A stretch of 64,000 nucleotides of DNA from Prochilodus magdalenae (Eukaryota > Chordata > Actinopteri > Characiformes > Prochilodontidae). The stretch is from contig JAMWET010000807.1 of the NCBI GenBank assembly GCA_024036415.1, forward strand, positions 147,501-211,500, given 5' to 3'. Below the pieces are notes generated by a model. The model did not search any database. It was not told the DNA's origin and worked only from the letters and a program-made list of their open reading frames with translations. Of this stretch, positions 11,618-29,300 are shown in pieces. The position numbers and the translations under genes are program-made. Position 1 is the first letter of the stretch; every line of letters starts with the position of its first letter.

Positions 11618-12432
11618 GTAAGTATCATTAGTGTCTCAGCTTTTTGGCTCGTTTGTGGTAAACAGGCTAGGAGAGCTGCGCTCCTCGACGGAGGGAGAGT
11701 CTCTTCCTTTTCCGCCATTTTGTGACAAGAAACTGATAACACACGAAGCCGGCAGGTACCAGTTTAAATTACTCGCAAATTATGCGAGTCAGGCTAAATT
11801 TGGTTTGGCGGTTTATGGTATATGTCGTCGAAAATTGTTCAGTGGATGTATGTGTGCAGCTAGCCCGAGGAACCGCTCCGCTCCGTTTGCCTGCTTTTGA
11901 ACGTCGTTTGCAGCACCAGCCCTGCTAGCTAATGCTGCTAACTAGCTACTGTTAACTGCATGGCCGCGAATAACACGCAAACGGGTCTCGTCTGGTTTGT
12001 TTAATGGTGAAATCCACACTGTTTGTGGTGCTAAGTTGCTTAACTAGCTAAACGTGACACCACTACCCTAAGCAGGCTAAGTATTGGGTCAACCGCGAGA
12101 GGCATTTGTGTGGTCCGGCTAGCTAAGGTAAACGCAGTCAGCCCCAGTAACGGCTGTTAGCTTAATTATTAGGAGCTAGTTAAGTTCAGTAACGGACCGT
12201 CTTTCAGTCAAACGCTATTTGTCCTGCACTGGTCAAACCATGATTATGATCCGCATTGCTTGGGCATAGAGCACGTGTGCTAGCTGAGTGCGTGACCACG
12301 CATATTTTTATGTGGCCATTTCATGCAAATAGAGCCGCCAATGCAAATAGACTTGTAGATTGCTTTTGGAGCGAGCGCAGAATTAACACCAGTGTTTCTC
12401 ATGTGCTGTTTTGTCGTCCCGCAGAGATCAAG

Positions 12433-15400
12433 ATGACTAATGAGGAACCTCTCCCGAAGAAGGTGAGCAAATTGTCGCAGTGGTCTATATCTCTAATCTG
12501 ATGTGGGTATTTGCTGTCATTTTGGCTTATTGATGCGCATGTTGTCCATATTTAGGTTCGCCTTAGTGAATCTGACATGAAGACCCTGACTAGAGAGGAG
12601 CTGTGTACGAGGTAAGGGAGATTCTTGTGATCAGATTTTTTTGTTTCTTTTCCCTATTAAATGCTTTCCATGTGCATAAATATCTTCACCCCCTCCATCT
12701 TAGGTGGAAACAGCATGAAGCCTATGTCCAGGTCCTGGAGGCAAAGTACGCAGATTTGAATTGTAAGTACTAATATTTCACACATTGCTCACATCGTTGT
12801 TCAGAATGTGTTTCTGATTTGAAGAGTTTGAATCCCATGTTATATCCACAGCCAATGATGTGACGGGTCTGAAAGAGTCTGAGGAGAAGCTAAAGCAGCA
12901 ACAACAGGAGTCTGCACGCAGAGAGAACATTCTGGTGATGAGGCTGGCCACTAAGGAGCAGGAAATGCAGGAATGTACTGTAAGTATTCCAGGCTTTTAT
13001 GTTCTGGTCACTTCACATCAGTACCATGCTCTCTCTCTAACTTGTGTTTTGGTTGTATGTATTCATTAGGTATTTTTATCTACAGCACTTTGGCCAATGC
13101 AGGTTGTTTAAAGCGTGCTTTTATAAATACAGTCTACTTACTTATTTACTTCATCTAGTCCACTCTTGATAAATAGCATTGGAATGGCATTTTTAGTGAA
13201 ACCACCCTGTGAACAGATTAATTACAGGTTTAAGTTGGCTTACTTGTTACAACATTCATGAACAGTGCACAGCTTTTTAACTGTTGTAACTAATGTCCCA
13301 CGTTTGCTTTATGTCTTATCTAATTCCACCCTCTGTAAAAAAAAAAAAAATGCAAGTGGGATCCATCAGGTGTTTATCTCTCGATAGATTGGAAGGTGAA
13401 AGCACTTGATGTCTGAATTCACTGAATAACACTGTAAAAATGGGTTCCCATCTTTGAGAGGGGTTGTCCATCTTTTGATGCAAATTATTATCAAATTAAA
13501 TCTAAGTTAAAGTTTTTTCTATGCTGTTTTTTTTTGCATATGTAAATTGACCGCACATGTTTTAACATACAGTAGTTTGGGTTAATAAATGTAATATAAG
13601 TCTTCATCACATGAATAATTCAAAGACAAGTTTCATGACAGGCTCTTTTGTGAATTTCATATTTATGTATTGCTCAATATAGGTATTATAGAAACTGCTT
13701 GAGCCCACAGATACAACCGTTACTTACGGCTATCCTTTAAATAAGTTGTGAGTGTAAGAACCAATATCTAATAAATAGTTTTGCTCGGATTGATTAATTG
13801 CGGTCAGTTCAAATTGTTACAATTGATTATGAAGTAAATCTGACGGGCCTAGATATTTAGTGTGTGTGTGTGGTAGTATGACAGAAGAACTATTACTATT
13901 ACTAATAGGCTCAGTTTTTATTGCTGGTAGGCCTCTGGACAGAGGAAGTTCATCTCTCATTGCTACCCACTTTATTTGTAGTCATCACAGTGTGGCTGTA
14001 TCTTCGTCAGATAAGTTGTATAGATCAAGTGGATTTATAATACCAGTGTCCCCAAATGCATTTTGAGTTGTCAATCACATGACCTTAAAACAGATGCTTC
14101 AAATGTTATGCTTCACTTGTAATGAAAATACAATAAATTGTTGTCAGGATACAAATTGATTTACCATTTATTTTTATTAACCTCTTACACAAAACAAGGA
14201 ATTTTGGAGGGAGTTGATGCCTCTTTTATCCCACTTGGAGTATTATACCTTCTGTCAGAAATGTATGTTCTTTGGTGCGATCACTTTCTAACGTTATTCC
14301 TCCGCTTGCAGACCCAGATCCAGTACCTGAAGCAAGTCCAGCAACCCAGTGCGGCTCAGCTGAGATCCTCCATGGTGGACCCAGCCATCAACTTATTTTT
14401 CCTCAAAATGAAGGCCGAACTGGAACAGACTAAAGACAAACTGGAGCAAGCCCAAAATGAACTGAGTGCCTGGAAATTTACACCTGATAGGTAAACTAAA
14501 ATAACTCCCCCCTCCAAACAAAAGTCAAGACTTTCCTGACTCACCCCCTCACTTTCTCCACTGCAGGAGTGAAAATAATGGTGGGGGAAGACTGAAATGC
14601 TATGTTCACAACAAGACTCAGACTTAACTGCAAAAAAACAGAGAGACATTTTTTTTTCTCTTGTACTGTGCTGCTATTATCATACCGTAATGTAAAAGTG
14701 AAAGAGAACAGAAACTGAAAAGACAGTTTTGGTCAGGTGACACTGTTGTTTCAGCTTTCTCTTCCCCACACCCCCTCATGGTACAGAGGCCTGAAGGAAT
14801 CGGGACTGTTCCTGAAGAGGTGGTCACAGCGGAAACAACCCCTCCTTCCAGCCCCAACAACTCACGTTAGACAGATTGCTGTAATAAATCGTTGGCGGCC
14901 GTTGAGAGAGACTTGAGCAAGGCGTTGGCTCTGGAGCTGATTGAACTGTAGTTGAACGAAAAAAAAGCACATTGATTGAACGTTTAAAACATGATCCCTA
15001 TAAAATACATTTCACAGGAATATGTCCTCTCTTTTACCCCCCATCAATGCAGAACTCCCAAGACTCTTAAGACTCTGGGTAAGACTTTAGAAGCAACACT
15101 GGGGGAGGGGGACAGTAGCGTGATGTAATGCAAAGAGAGGAGTTAACATCCTAAGACTCTTGGGGGAGGAGCCTTTGTAATGATGTAATACATTGGGGAA
15201 AGAGTAAGACCCTCTGGTCTTCAGAGACTTTGGTTAATGTCCATCTCATCGGTGAAAGATACGGTACAGTGTTAAACTTTTCCTTTTTTGTGTTCATAAT
15301 TTTAATATTTTTGCTTTGTTTCTGTTTGTTCTTGAAATGCACTTTGCACTTCCAGCAGTGTGATACTAAAAATGGTTTAAAAAAACACAATTGGCTTCCC

Positions 15401-18400
15401 GTACTTCAGTGATGAAGACTTGCTAAGGAATTGCTAATACACTGCTGCAGTTGCAATTTTTTTTTTATTTCAATGTGAATGCCCATGTGTCTTAGATAAC
15501 TAAATAAGCTGTTTATATGTATGTCTATGCTGCTGTGTCCTTTGATCATATTTTAGGTTCAACAAATAAGCGCATGTTGGATTTTTAGGCTCATATAGAA
15601 CTTTTGAGACTTATTTTTTCTCTGTGGTGCATTTTGGTTACAGAACTGTTAAAAATGATGTTATTCATTTTCCAGCATTCAGATAATTTTACGTTCTGAT
15701 GGTGGCAGAGAAAAAAAGAGGCTCTTGTGCCTGGCTAAAGTTTTAGAACACAATTCTCAACAACCCCTTTCATTATTTAGATCTCAGTTTCTGCCAATTT
15801 GATGTCCTACAGAAAGCTCTCGATTTTGTGATTTATTGCACCCACATTGCCACCAGTGTATTTATAATATTTATAGTTCAGCAGAATGTGATCTTGATGT
15901 TATGCTGAAAATAATGGTTTGCCACAGCAATTACATTTCCTAGAGTCATGCACTTTCCAGTACCTAACATTAGTTTTTTAGCAGTAGTGGTGATAATGAA
16001 ATTACCCAAATTCATTAGAATGTTAATACCCATTTACATTAATTCATTAGTTAATATACATTAATTGTGTTGACCTAAACATCTGTAGTTTTGTTGCTCC
16101 TTTATTGTTTCTGCAGCTCTGACCATTACAGGTCAGAGGATATTTCACTACTGGCAATAAAAAAAAAAGAAAGAAAAAAAGATTTGTGTGGCAGTTGTAT
16201 TTCTCTGCCATTTCATGCATAATCATTTGGCAATAAATAGGAATTTGACAAGCATGTTTTATAGGTCCAAAGTTGGTTTTAAAGATGCTTCAAGCTATGA
16301 TTAAGGACTCTCTAATAACCATTGTCTGGTGCTTTAATTGTGATGATCCATCTTTATTTGGAGTCTTTGTGTTTGTATTTGGTGCTGCAACTTGATTACT
16401 AGGTTTGTTGAATGTTACTTTGTGAAAGTTTTTTAACCTAAACTGTTGATTTGTAGATTGGTTCAGTGTTGCATCTGTTGGCTTAATTTATCAATAATAT
16501 CAGTTTTTGGTAAGTGGTACAGCTATCACTGTTAGCACTAAATTTATCATAAATGCTCATCACCCATACATCATTTTGAATGTCATGACTCATCATTTGA
16601 CTAACGACCAGTGTCCTCATATGGAACATATGGTCACCCCCGGTGTTGCCAGTGTTTGGCAGTTGCTACGGCCATCCGTGTTGCGCTTGTGGATGTGTTC
16701 ACCATGTGATGTCAGACTTGTCTCCCTTGCAGCCAGACCGGTAAGAAGCTGATGGCGAAGTGCCGCATGCTGATCCAGGAGAACCAGGAGCTGGGCAGGC
16801 AGCTGTCCCAGGGCCGCATCGCCCAGCTAGAGGCTGAACTCGCCCTGCAGAAGAAGTACAGTGAGGAGCTCAAGAGCAGTCAGGATGGTAAGAAGACTTT
16901 ATTATAATTATTGCTAGTTGTTCCTTTATGTAAACTGCATTATTACTGTGTGGTGTACTGTAGGGACTCAACAACAGAGTTTCGAGAGCAGTAATGATAA
17001 CAATTAAACATCTGGAACCTGTAACTGATTTATTATTCACTTATTTATTGTTCCTAAAACATATTTGCATCATAATCTGTATGTGAATTTCATTATGCAC
17101 ATGACATTTTACACTCTAAAGCTGCCTCGTGGATTAATTTGACATTACCGTGTCAATATCTGCCCCAATACTGGCACCTAAAGATTCAGTATTCATAATA
17201 CAGAATACTGGCAACATCCATAAAGCAGTATCTGATGGACACATGATGCAGACATTTGTATGCAAGTTTGATTAACTGAAGTAAGTAACATTTTAGCAGT
17301 GTGGCATTATTTTGCTCTTGAGGCAAGTAGTGGTAAAAATGCTCTTTGCCAAATTTTAATGTCAGTAGTTCCATTAGAGGCATTACCAACAATTAAGGTG
17401 GATTAGTATAGATGTATGGATTTAAAGGCACCTATTGAGGAGTAAAGTTAACTGGAATTAAGGTCTGTATCAGTAATCTGTGTAAGCAGCTACTTGAGGA
17501 CCATGTAATGAAATATGAAAGGGTAAAAGGAGAGCAGGTGCATCCCTAATATCCAACACTTAATAACATTTATGATTGTAGTTGAGTTGTAAAGCACTTT
17601 TACTTGCCTTACCTGCCTTGATGGAGTGCCTTCATCTGCATTGGAGTGCAGAAGATAGAAATGGGTATATGATCTGTGAGTGGCTGTTGGGTATATGGCG
17701 ATGGGCATATCTGTGAGTAGTGTAGGTCAGTGATATCATGCACCCTTAATGTTCCATCGACCTTTGTCCTGGTGTTTGAATTGTGCATATGTTTTAGCTT
17801 ACATCGTGCTAATTTTTTACCTTGGATGTCTTTGTTTTACTTTTTAGAGCTCAATGACTTTATCATTCAGCTGGATGAAGAGGTAGAGGGCATGCAGAGC
17901 ACCATCCTGGTTCTGCAGCAGCAGCTGAGGGAATCCAGACAGCAACTATCTCAGCAAGTTCAAGCCCAGGGTAGCTCTAGTGGTGCTGGTCCCAGCAGGA
18001 CTTCCCCCTCTCCCCCCTCCACTTCAGAACCGCCTACTCAAACTGAGGCAGCACCCACCGCCAGCTCTGCTGCGGGGAAGGACTGCGGGAGAGTGTCAAA
18101 CGGACCCTCTAATGGGAACTCGTCTCAGAGAGGAGCATCTGGGTCCAGTCTGTATCGCGAAGCAAGCAGTGCAGATGAGGATTATCCACTGTCACCCTCG
18201 GTGTCCAGCCCCGCCCATGGGGGTGTGTCAAAACTCTCCAACCACTCAGAGGATGCAGCGAGCCAAGGTGGTGGGGAAGGTTATGTGACTCAGCTCAGCG
18301 CAGGTTATGAGAGCGTGGACTCTCCAACAGGCAGCGAGACCTCAGTGACCCAGCACTCTAACGACACAGACTCCAATGCTGACTCCCATGAGGCTGCTGC

Positions 18401-18524
18401 TGTCTCCAAGAGCAACAGGACGCGTCACGGTGCTCAGAACGGTCTGGACTCGACTGCAGCTGCTGCTACGGGTGCCACTAACTCCTCAGTAGCCTCCAAC
18501 GCCTCCACAGGGTCGGTTTTGTAA
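12433..18524 (+). CDS. wtap: WTAP, regulatory subunit of the m6A mRNA methyltransferase
   Basis: Seven coding exons keep frame: 12433-12462, 12556-12611, 12704-12762, 12852-12979, 14312-14490, 16733-16887, 17848-18524, giving 427 aa (human 396). Seen: the start MTNEEPLPKKVRLSES, then a long coiled-coil core with KLKQQQQESARRENI, QYLKQVQQPSAAQLR and NDFIIQLDEEVEGMQ. A Ser/Thr/Asn-rich low-complexity tail contains QLSAGYESVDSPTGSE and ends GSVL, as in mammals. Known: WTAP binds METTL3-METTL14, recruits it to nuclear speckles with VIRMA, and affects splicing. The core is nearly identical to human; the tail is diverged and longer. Every junction has GT-AG and the correct phase. acat2 follows in the same direction. 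Confidence 0.97.
12980..14311. other. wtap intron 4
   Basis: This AT-rich intron has a poly(A) run near 13337-13350 and a short (TG)n at 13860. I see no exon or recognisable transposon in it. Confidence 0.5.
14312..14493 (+). other. wtap: Alternative short-isoform end of wtap by intron read-through
   Basis: If the exon 5 donor at 14491 is not used, the frame reads ...SAWKFTPDR and stops at TAA (14491-14493), because GATAG|gtaa becomes Asp-Arg-stop. The predicted product is about 151 aa. The short human WTAP isoform, as I remember it, ends in the same WKFTPDR. A possible AATAAA at 14883-14888 could end such a transcript. Whether it is made here is inferred. Confidence 0.5.
14494..16732. other. 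wtap intron 5
   Basis: The first 400 bases could serve as 3' UTR of the short isoform, with AATAAA at 14883. Further AATAAA motifs occur at about 16156 and 16233. No coding exon was seen before the one at 16733. Confidence 0.45.
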
Positions 18525-19000
18525 AATTCTTAACATGTTTTTGTTTTGTTTTTTTTATACTCATGACAAACAAAAGCCACACATTTAGGGCCAGTTAGGT
18601 TTTTTTTTTGTTTTGTTTAAGTTGTTTAAGAAATTGAAAAACCAAGACACCAATTTTTTTTTTAAAGGTTTTAAAACTTTATATCTTTGCAACCTTGGCC
18701 ATATGAACACCACTGTTTCTGTACACATAATTTGCTCACTCAAAGACAGAAGTCCTTTATCAACTTTTGTTGTACCATAATGCTTAATAAAAATGTGAAG
18801 CTGCAAGTTATTTCTTCACTTGCCATGCTGGTTCAGATTGTCCTTAGTTTCTTGATGTTGAACTTTTTAAAAATGTTTTCTGTTCTTCCCCATGACAAGA
18901 AGTTTTGTTTAATTCGTGTGTAGTTCTTTCTGAGATGTATCTTGTCAGATTCATATTCTGATTTCAATTCATTTCATGTACTGACCAAATATCAATAAAG
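18525..19000 (+). other. wtap: wtap 3' UTR with polyadenylation signals
   Basis: This T-rich stretch follows the stop codon. AATAAA occurs at 18786-18791 and 18994-18999. The second would place the mRNA end near 19015, about 500 bases before the acat2 start codon. Confidence 0.6.
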
Positions 19001-19533
19001 ACTTTTAATGACACTAGCATCACTTCAAATCTATCTAAATATTAGCTGACTGGTTTGAGATTACTTTTGATATGTGCAGTGCACAAGTAGTGTTCATCCA
19101 AGGCATTTGGCCTTTTAAAGTACAGACATCTTAGTTTTTAAGTGCCTTTAAAGGCCATTGAAATAATAAACATTTAAATGAATGAGTTTACCATACTTAT
19201 ACATAAAAAAATACAATAATAATAAATGTTTGTATTTATCTTTATAGTTGAAGATGCAATATTTGTGGGTAGGACATATGCTCATTTTAAGGCCACTGTG
19301 TTCAGTACGTAATGCTGTTCGGTGAAAGGGTTAGGACAAGTTGGTCATCCAGGCCTATAGATGGTGCCAAAACCAGACTTGATGGGTTTTGCTTCAGTCT
19401 ATGGTCCTTTCTAACAAATGAAAGCAGCAGCATGCTAATCAGGATCCTCTGTGGGAGGGCAGTCCGCAATAAATGAACTGGGACTGAGCGCATAGTGAGG
19501 ACTCTGTATACAGTCAGCACTCAACGGAGCGAA

Positions 19534-24682
<5,149 letters not shown>

Positions 24683-26321
24683 GACATTCCTTTCTCATAC
24701 AGTCACATACATACAGAGCAGCTGCTGTTATAGAAACATGGATCACATGTTGGACTCGTGTTTTACATGAATTAATGTTTGATTTTCATTTATAATTTTT
24801 TTCTAATTTACTCCAGAAACACTGTTATTTCATTAAAAGTCAGGTATATAAAACCACAAGGCATTCATTACATCTCGCAGGACAAAACAGTATCCGTGGA
24901 GCGCACTAATGTCTGCTTACGTCTTTGTCTGATGCTTTTTAACCTTAAAACACCTACAGTGAACCTAAAACTGACTGAGCAGTCTTATTCTGCATGTATC
25001 GTATGAGGTGTATTGATTTTGAACCTTCAGGCTTTGCACATTCCATTTTACATGAATCTAACCAGGGAATGTATATTGCTGTGAAATGGAAGCTGCTCCA
25101 TGTTGCTCATTTGTCTGGGAACCTGCGTCATTCAGAGCTGCTGCTAGCAGTAGTCCAGTGCAGGCTAGTGCTTCCCTGCACTGGTCCCCACTGTACTAGT
25201 CCTCAGAGAAAGAGTACATCCTATAGACCAGAACCAAGAATACACTACCTTAGACTTGCCTTAGACTACCTTGTGCCATAAGGCTGACCTAGCCTCTGTC
25301 CTGTGCTTCCTGTAGTCAGCTATGTGAACAATGTCATGCTGAATACTCTACTATTCTGATGTTGGCTTGAAACCTCAAGGGAAATTATGTTTACATATCT
25401 AACGACTGTGTATTCCCCCAATAAATAAGGATGCAACATAAGCCTTTGTTTCCTGTGATGTATCATGATAATAAATTTAAATCTCTTTTGGTCAAAATTT
25501 GCACCCTCAAATTTCTCTCAACGCAACATGGTTAGTCCGGTACGCTGATAGCATTAGTACTGCACAGTTATTCAGAATTGTAAGCGTTTCGTTGTATTTT
25601 TAACATTATCTTGGTTTATACTCAATACTTGTAGATTTTATGCATGCCAATAAATATGTACTACGGTTCAACATTTTAGATCCTTCTTCTTACATCCTCT
25701 AACCGATGCTATAGATCCACCAACCTCAAGCTGTCACTCCACTGTAAACACATGAGTGGCTTTTTACAGCCAGTGAGAGATTTGTCTGTTCTACTGTAGC
25801 AATGCTGCGGCCAGTGGCGATCCCAAAGTCTGTTGAGACCCTAGGCAAAATACACAGGGGGCTCCTGTATGCAATAATGTATGCCCACCCACAAAAGCTG
25901 AGAGCACATACAGCAGGAAAAGGCTCTGTGCTAATTACAGCGAGCGAGTGAGATAAACGGACAGTAGGTGGCGCCAAAGTGTAATCAGAGAACTCCGTTC
26001 ATTTCTGTTATACCACAAAACTCAAATACCTGTACACTGTAAGTATTTACCATGTGACTCAGCTTGTATCTGAGATTGTGGTTTCAGATTTCTAGATTAT
26101 ATATTCATGGCTAAAATGGTCATAATCTGGGTTTATCATAATGAAGAATATAAACACAGACAGACAGCAGAGCAGGGCAGAGCCTGTGTTGGACCACTGG
26201 CCAAATAGGGTAGTGAGCGCAGGCCTGTCTGGGAGAGAAGGCGGCTAATCGGATTAGACCTCAGCACTGAACCTGAGGAGCAGAGGAATGACTTCACTGT
26301 CTCTACAAACAGCCTCGGAAA
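24683..26321. other. acat2 3' UTR and acat2-kif25 intergenic region
   Basis: AATAAA motifs at 25420-25425 and 25649-25654 are candidate acat2 polyadenylation signals. The piece at about 25800-25970, with GTGGCGATCCCAAA, resembles the end of a dispersed repeat. No further gene was seen. Confidence 0.4.
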
Positions 26322-29300
26322 ATGCCTCTTTTTATTAACAGGGACCAGATTTTCGCGCATCAAGTGCATCTTCTAGAGCACAAACTTCGGGTAAGTCAGG
26401 CGACTTTACGACAAGCCGTAAACTGTTATCTTTTAGCTTCACCTGGAGATACAGGTAACTGTTTCACACCGCTTGTGTTCCCGGTGGATAAAGTCTATAA
26501 TTATGCTGGATGTCTGTATTTAAACCCCCTTTTTGTTCTAATCCAGGGACCTGTATATTTATCTCCTGTTAATGTTGTTTACCAGAGTAAAGAGGAGCGG
26601 ATATTAGAGCTGGAGACAGAAAACGCCCTTCTGCACCTGAGGCTTGCTGAGGTAACAAACCAAACGGGCTGTGTTGAGCATCATGTGTTAGGGGTGGGCA
26701 GTATGACTAAGATATAACATCACGATACTTGAAGACATTTTCACTGTGGACGATATGGGTCACAATATTCAGTGATTTGGAGCTACAGCTGAACTAAACC
26801 AATAAGCCACTGGAGGCTGCGTTACTGGGAGTGTGTTCTCAGGTACGGCATGAAGTCGAAACACCCTTCTCCATCACAAACCTGCAGTAACACACAGCCT
26901 TCAGTTAAATCTGACAAAATAGCAAATTATTCAGAAAATAATCAATCTTAATAATCATATTATTATTATTATATTATTTAAGTATAAATATTATATTATT
27001 AAAGTGAAACAGCCTTGACCAGTCTGATGCTCTAGGCAAGATTGTGGCTGGTGCCTCATGGATGGTGGAACCCTCACATTATAGCCTATAACAGTCTAAA
27101 CGCAAACAGGGGTATAGTACACATAGCATTAATGCACAGAGCATGTATTCAGTGAGCACGTCTCTTACATGTCTCTCATATGAATGCTGTATGCTATTTG
27201 CTGTAAATATAAAATTTAGTCAATGAACTGAAAATGATAATCCATAAGTCTTACATCAGTTACTGTCAAAAGGACAAACTTGTAATTTCATGTTTTCCTG
27301 AGACAGACAATATATGGTTTGTGCAGGCAGCACACTTACAGTAAAAAGTGTATTACTCAGTATTATGAAGGTTTTTTCCCAAATACCTTAACAGTCTTTC
27401 AGATTTTTCCTCACAGATTTAGTGTAGGGGTAACGGATGGTAATTTTTGCTAGTTAGTTACCTATTTATTCAATTAGCAAACATTATCGAGTTAGCTAAC
27501 TTTGCTCCAAGCATCTGACAGCAACTATTTCTATGCAACAGATAAAGTATTTCATTATCACGTTACATAACCTCTGTCTTTTTGCCGGGCTTCAGCCTTT
27601 TGACATATTAGCTGGCAGCTGCTATGTTGTCAGCTAATCTTTGCATTTATGGTTAATCCCATTTTCACTCACTCACAAAACTCTTCACTTTATAAGTACC
27701 ACCAACATGAGACTCTTAAATGGGACCAATCCAGTCCCACCCCTCTGAATATCAAACTGACTCTCCCTGCTCCCTACATAGTACACTATGTAGGACTACA
27801 GTACTAGCTCCTGCACCCCAGCTCCGCATAGTGTAGGAAAAAAAACTTATTTGGAATTCAAATAACCATATATAGTGTGTGTGTGATGTGGCTAAATCAG
27901 TGAATCATGTAGTAAGTACTGTGATGTTAAGGCTGGATATGATGCATCACGTTAATGATAAAACATTGTCATATTGCCACCCCCACTATGTATTTACAAC
28001 AGATGTGACAGAGATTTTTATTTTAAAGTAATTAATTAAATGTCATTCAATTCAAATTGTTAATTGTACACAAAGATCCTCTATGACATTTTGCCAATGG
28101 TTGATACACAGATATATGAATGCAGCTGACAAAGATGGATTGATCTATAACTCCATAGATAGCTAATACTCCATTCATCTCTGCTGCTGTGATATTTGCA
28201 GCAGTTTGTTACTAGAAGAATATGGCTAAATGGAGTAAGGTAAACTTTTACTCCCAAGGAAATACAGAAACTGTGGAGTGTTTCTATATAAGGCAGATTA
28301 CTATAGGGAATATAAGAATCTATAAGATTTCTGTGGTGCTGAATGATATCCAAACTGACTATATCGTTTTATAGACGCTCCTCTAGTTCTAAAAGGTAAA
28401 GATGTGAATGTGTATTTTTATATAACTCCTTTAACTGGATATACTATCTCCAACGGTAAACTGGAGGCAGACCCTGTTTGTGTTCGAGTTAAGGATTTGT
28501 TTCCGACAGATGGTTTCACTCTGAGTTAAGAGGTTTGCTCCTAGACAACAGGTGTTCAGTGGTGCTTGATTTTCTTACCAACATAGTTGAATGGATATGT
28601 AGGTTAAACTGAGGGCTTGATGTCAAAGCCCCTAATGTAGAACCACAGAAGAACACCTTCATTAATTGTACACAGAACTCTCAGATAAAACCTCAGGTGC
28701 ATTATATGTATGGATAAATTAGTGAATTCACCTGAAGTGCACCCATTGCTTATAAAGGTGTTCAATTACACACCTATAGCTTGTATTATCTCCAAATGTA
28801 GGTCTTACCTGACAAACCTTAGCTAGAAGGGTGTAAAGCACTGGGCAGTGGAACTGTGTTCTCAGGAGTGCTGTAGCTCTACCTGTGGGATGAACTGGTG
28901 TTTGTGATCCAGAACTAATCATCCAAAATTAGTACCTGGCCTCTCTAATTTTCATGTGGATGAATACAAATAAGTCCTATCAGAAATGCTTGTCTTGTTC
29001 TGAAATAGGATTTAGTGTAAAGCCTTCAGTAAAGAGCAGAGCCAGTTACTGCAGCAGAGGGGGACAGCCTCTCTATTAATATCTTTAATCTTTTAACAAA
29101 CCCCGATAAGCAGGAGCCTAAAACATGAGGGCGTTTAGTGGGTTAAAATATGTGTAAATTATTGAGATAATGCAACAAAGCCAATTTTCTTAAATTTGGG
29201 TTGCTCCTATGTAACTGAATAACAGTTAACAATGACTTATCTATCTTCTTAACCTTTTTAAGTGCATTGGAAAACTTCGACGGGATCAAGAGGAGGAGAT

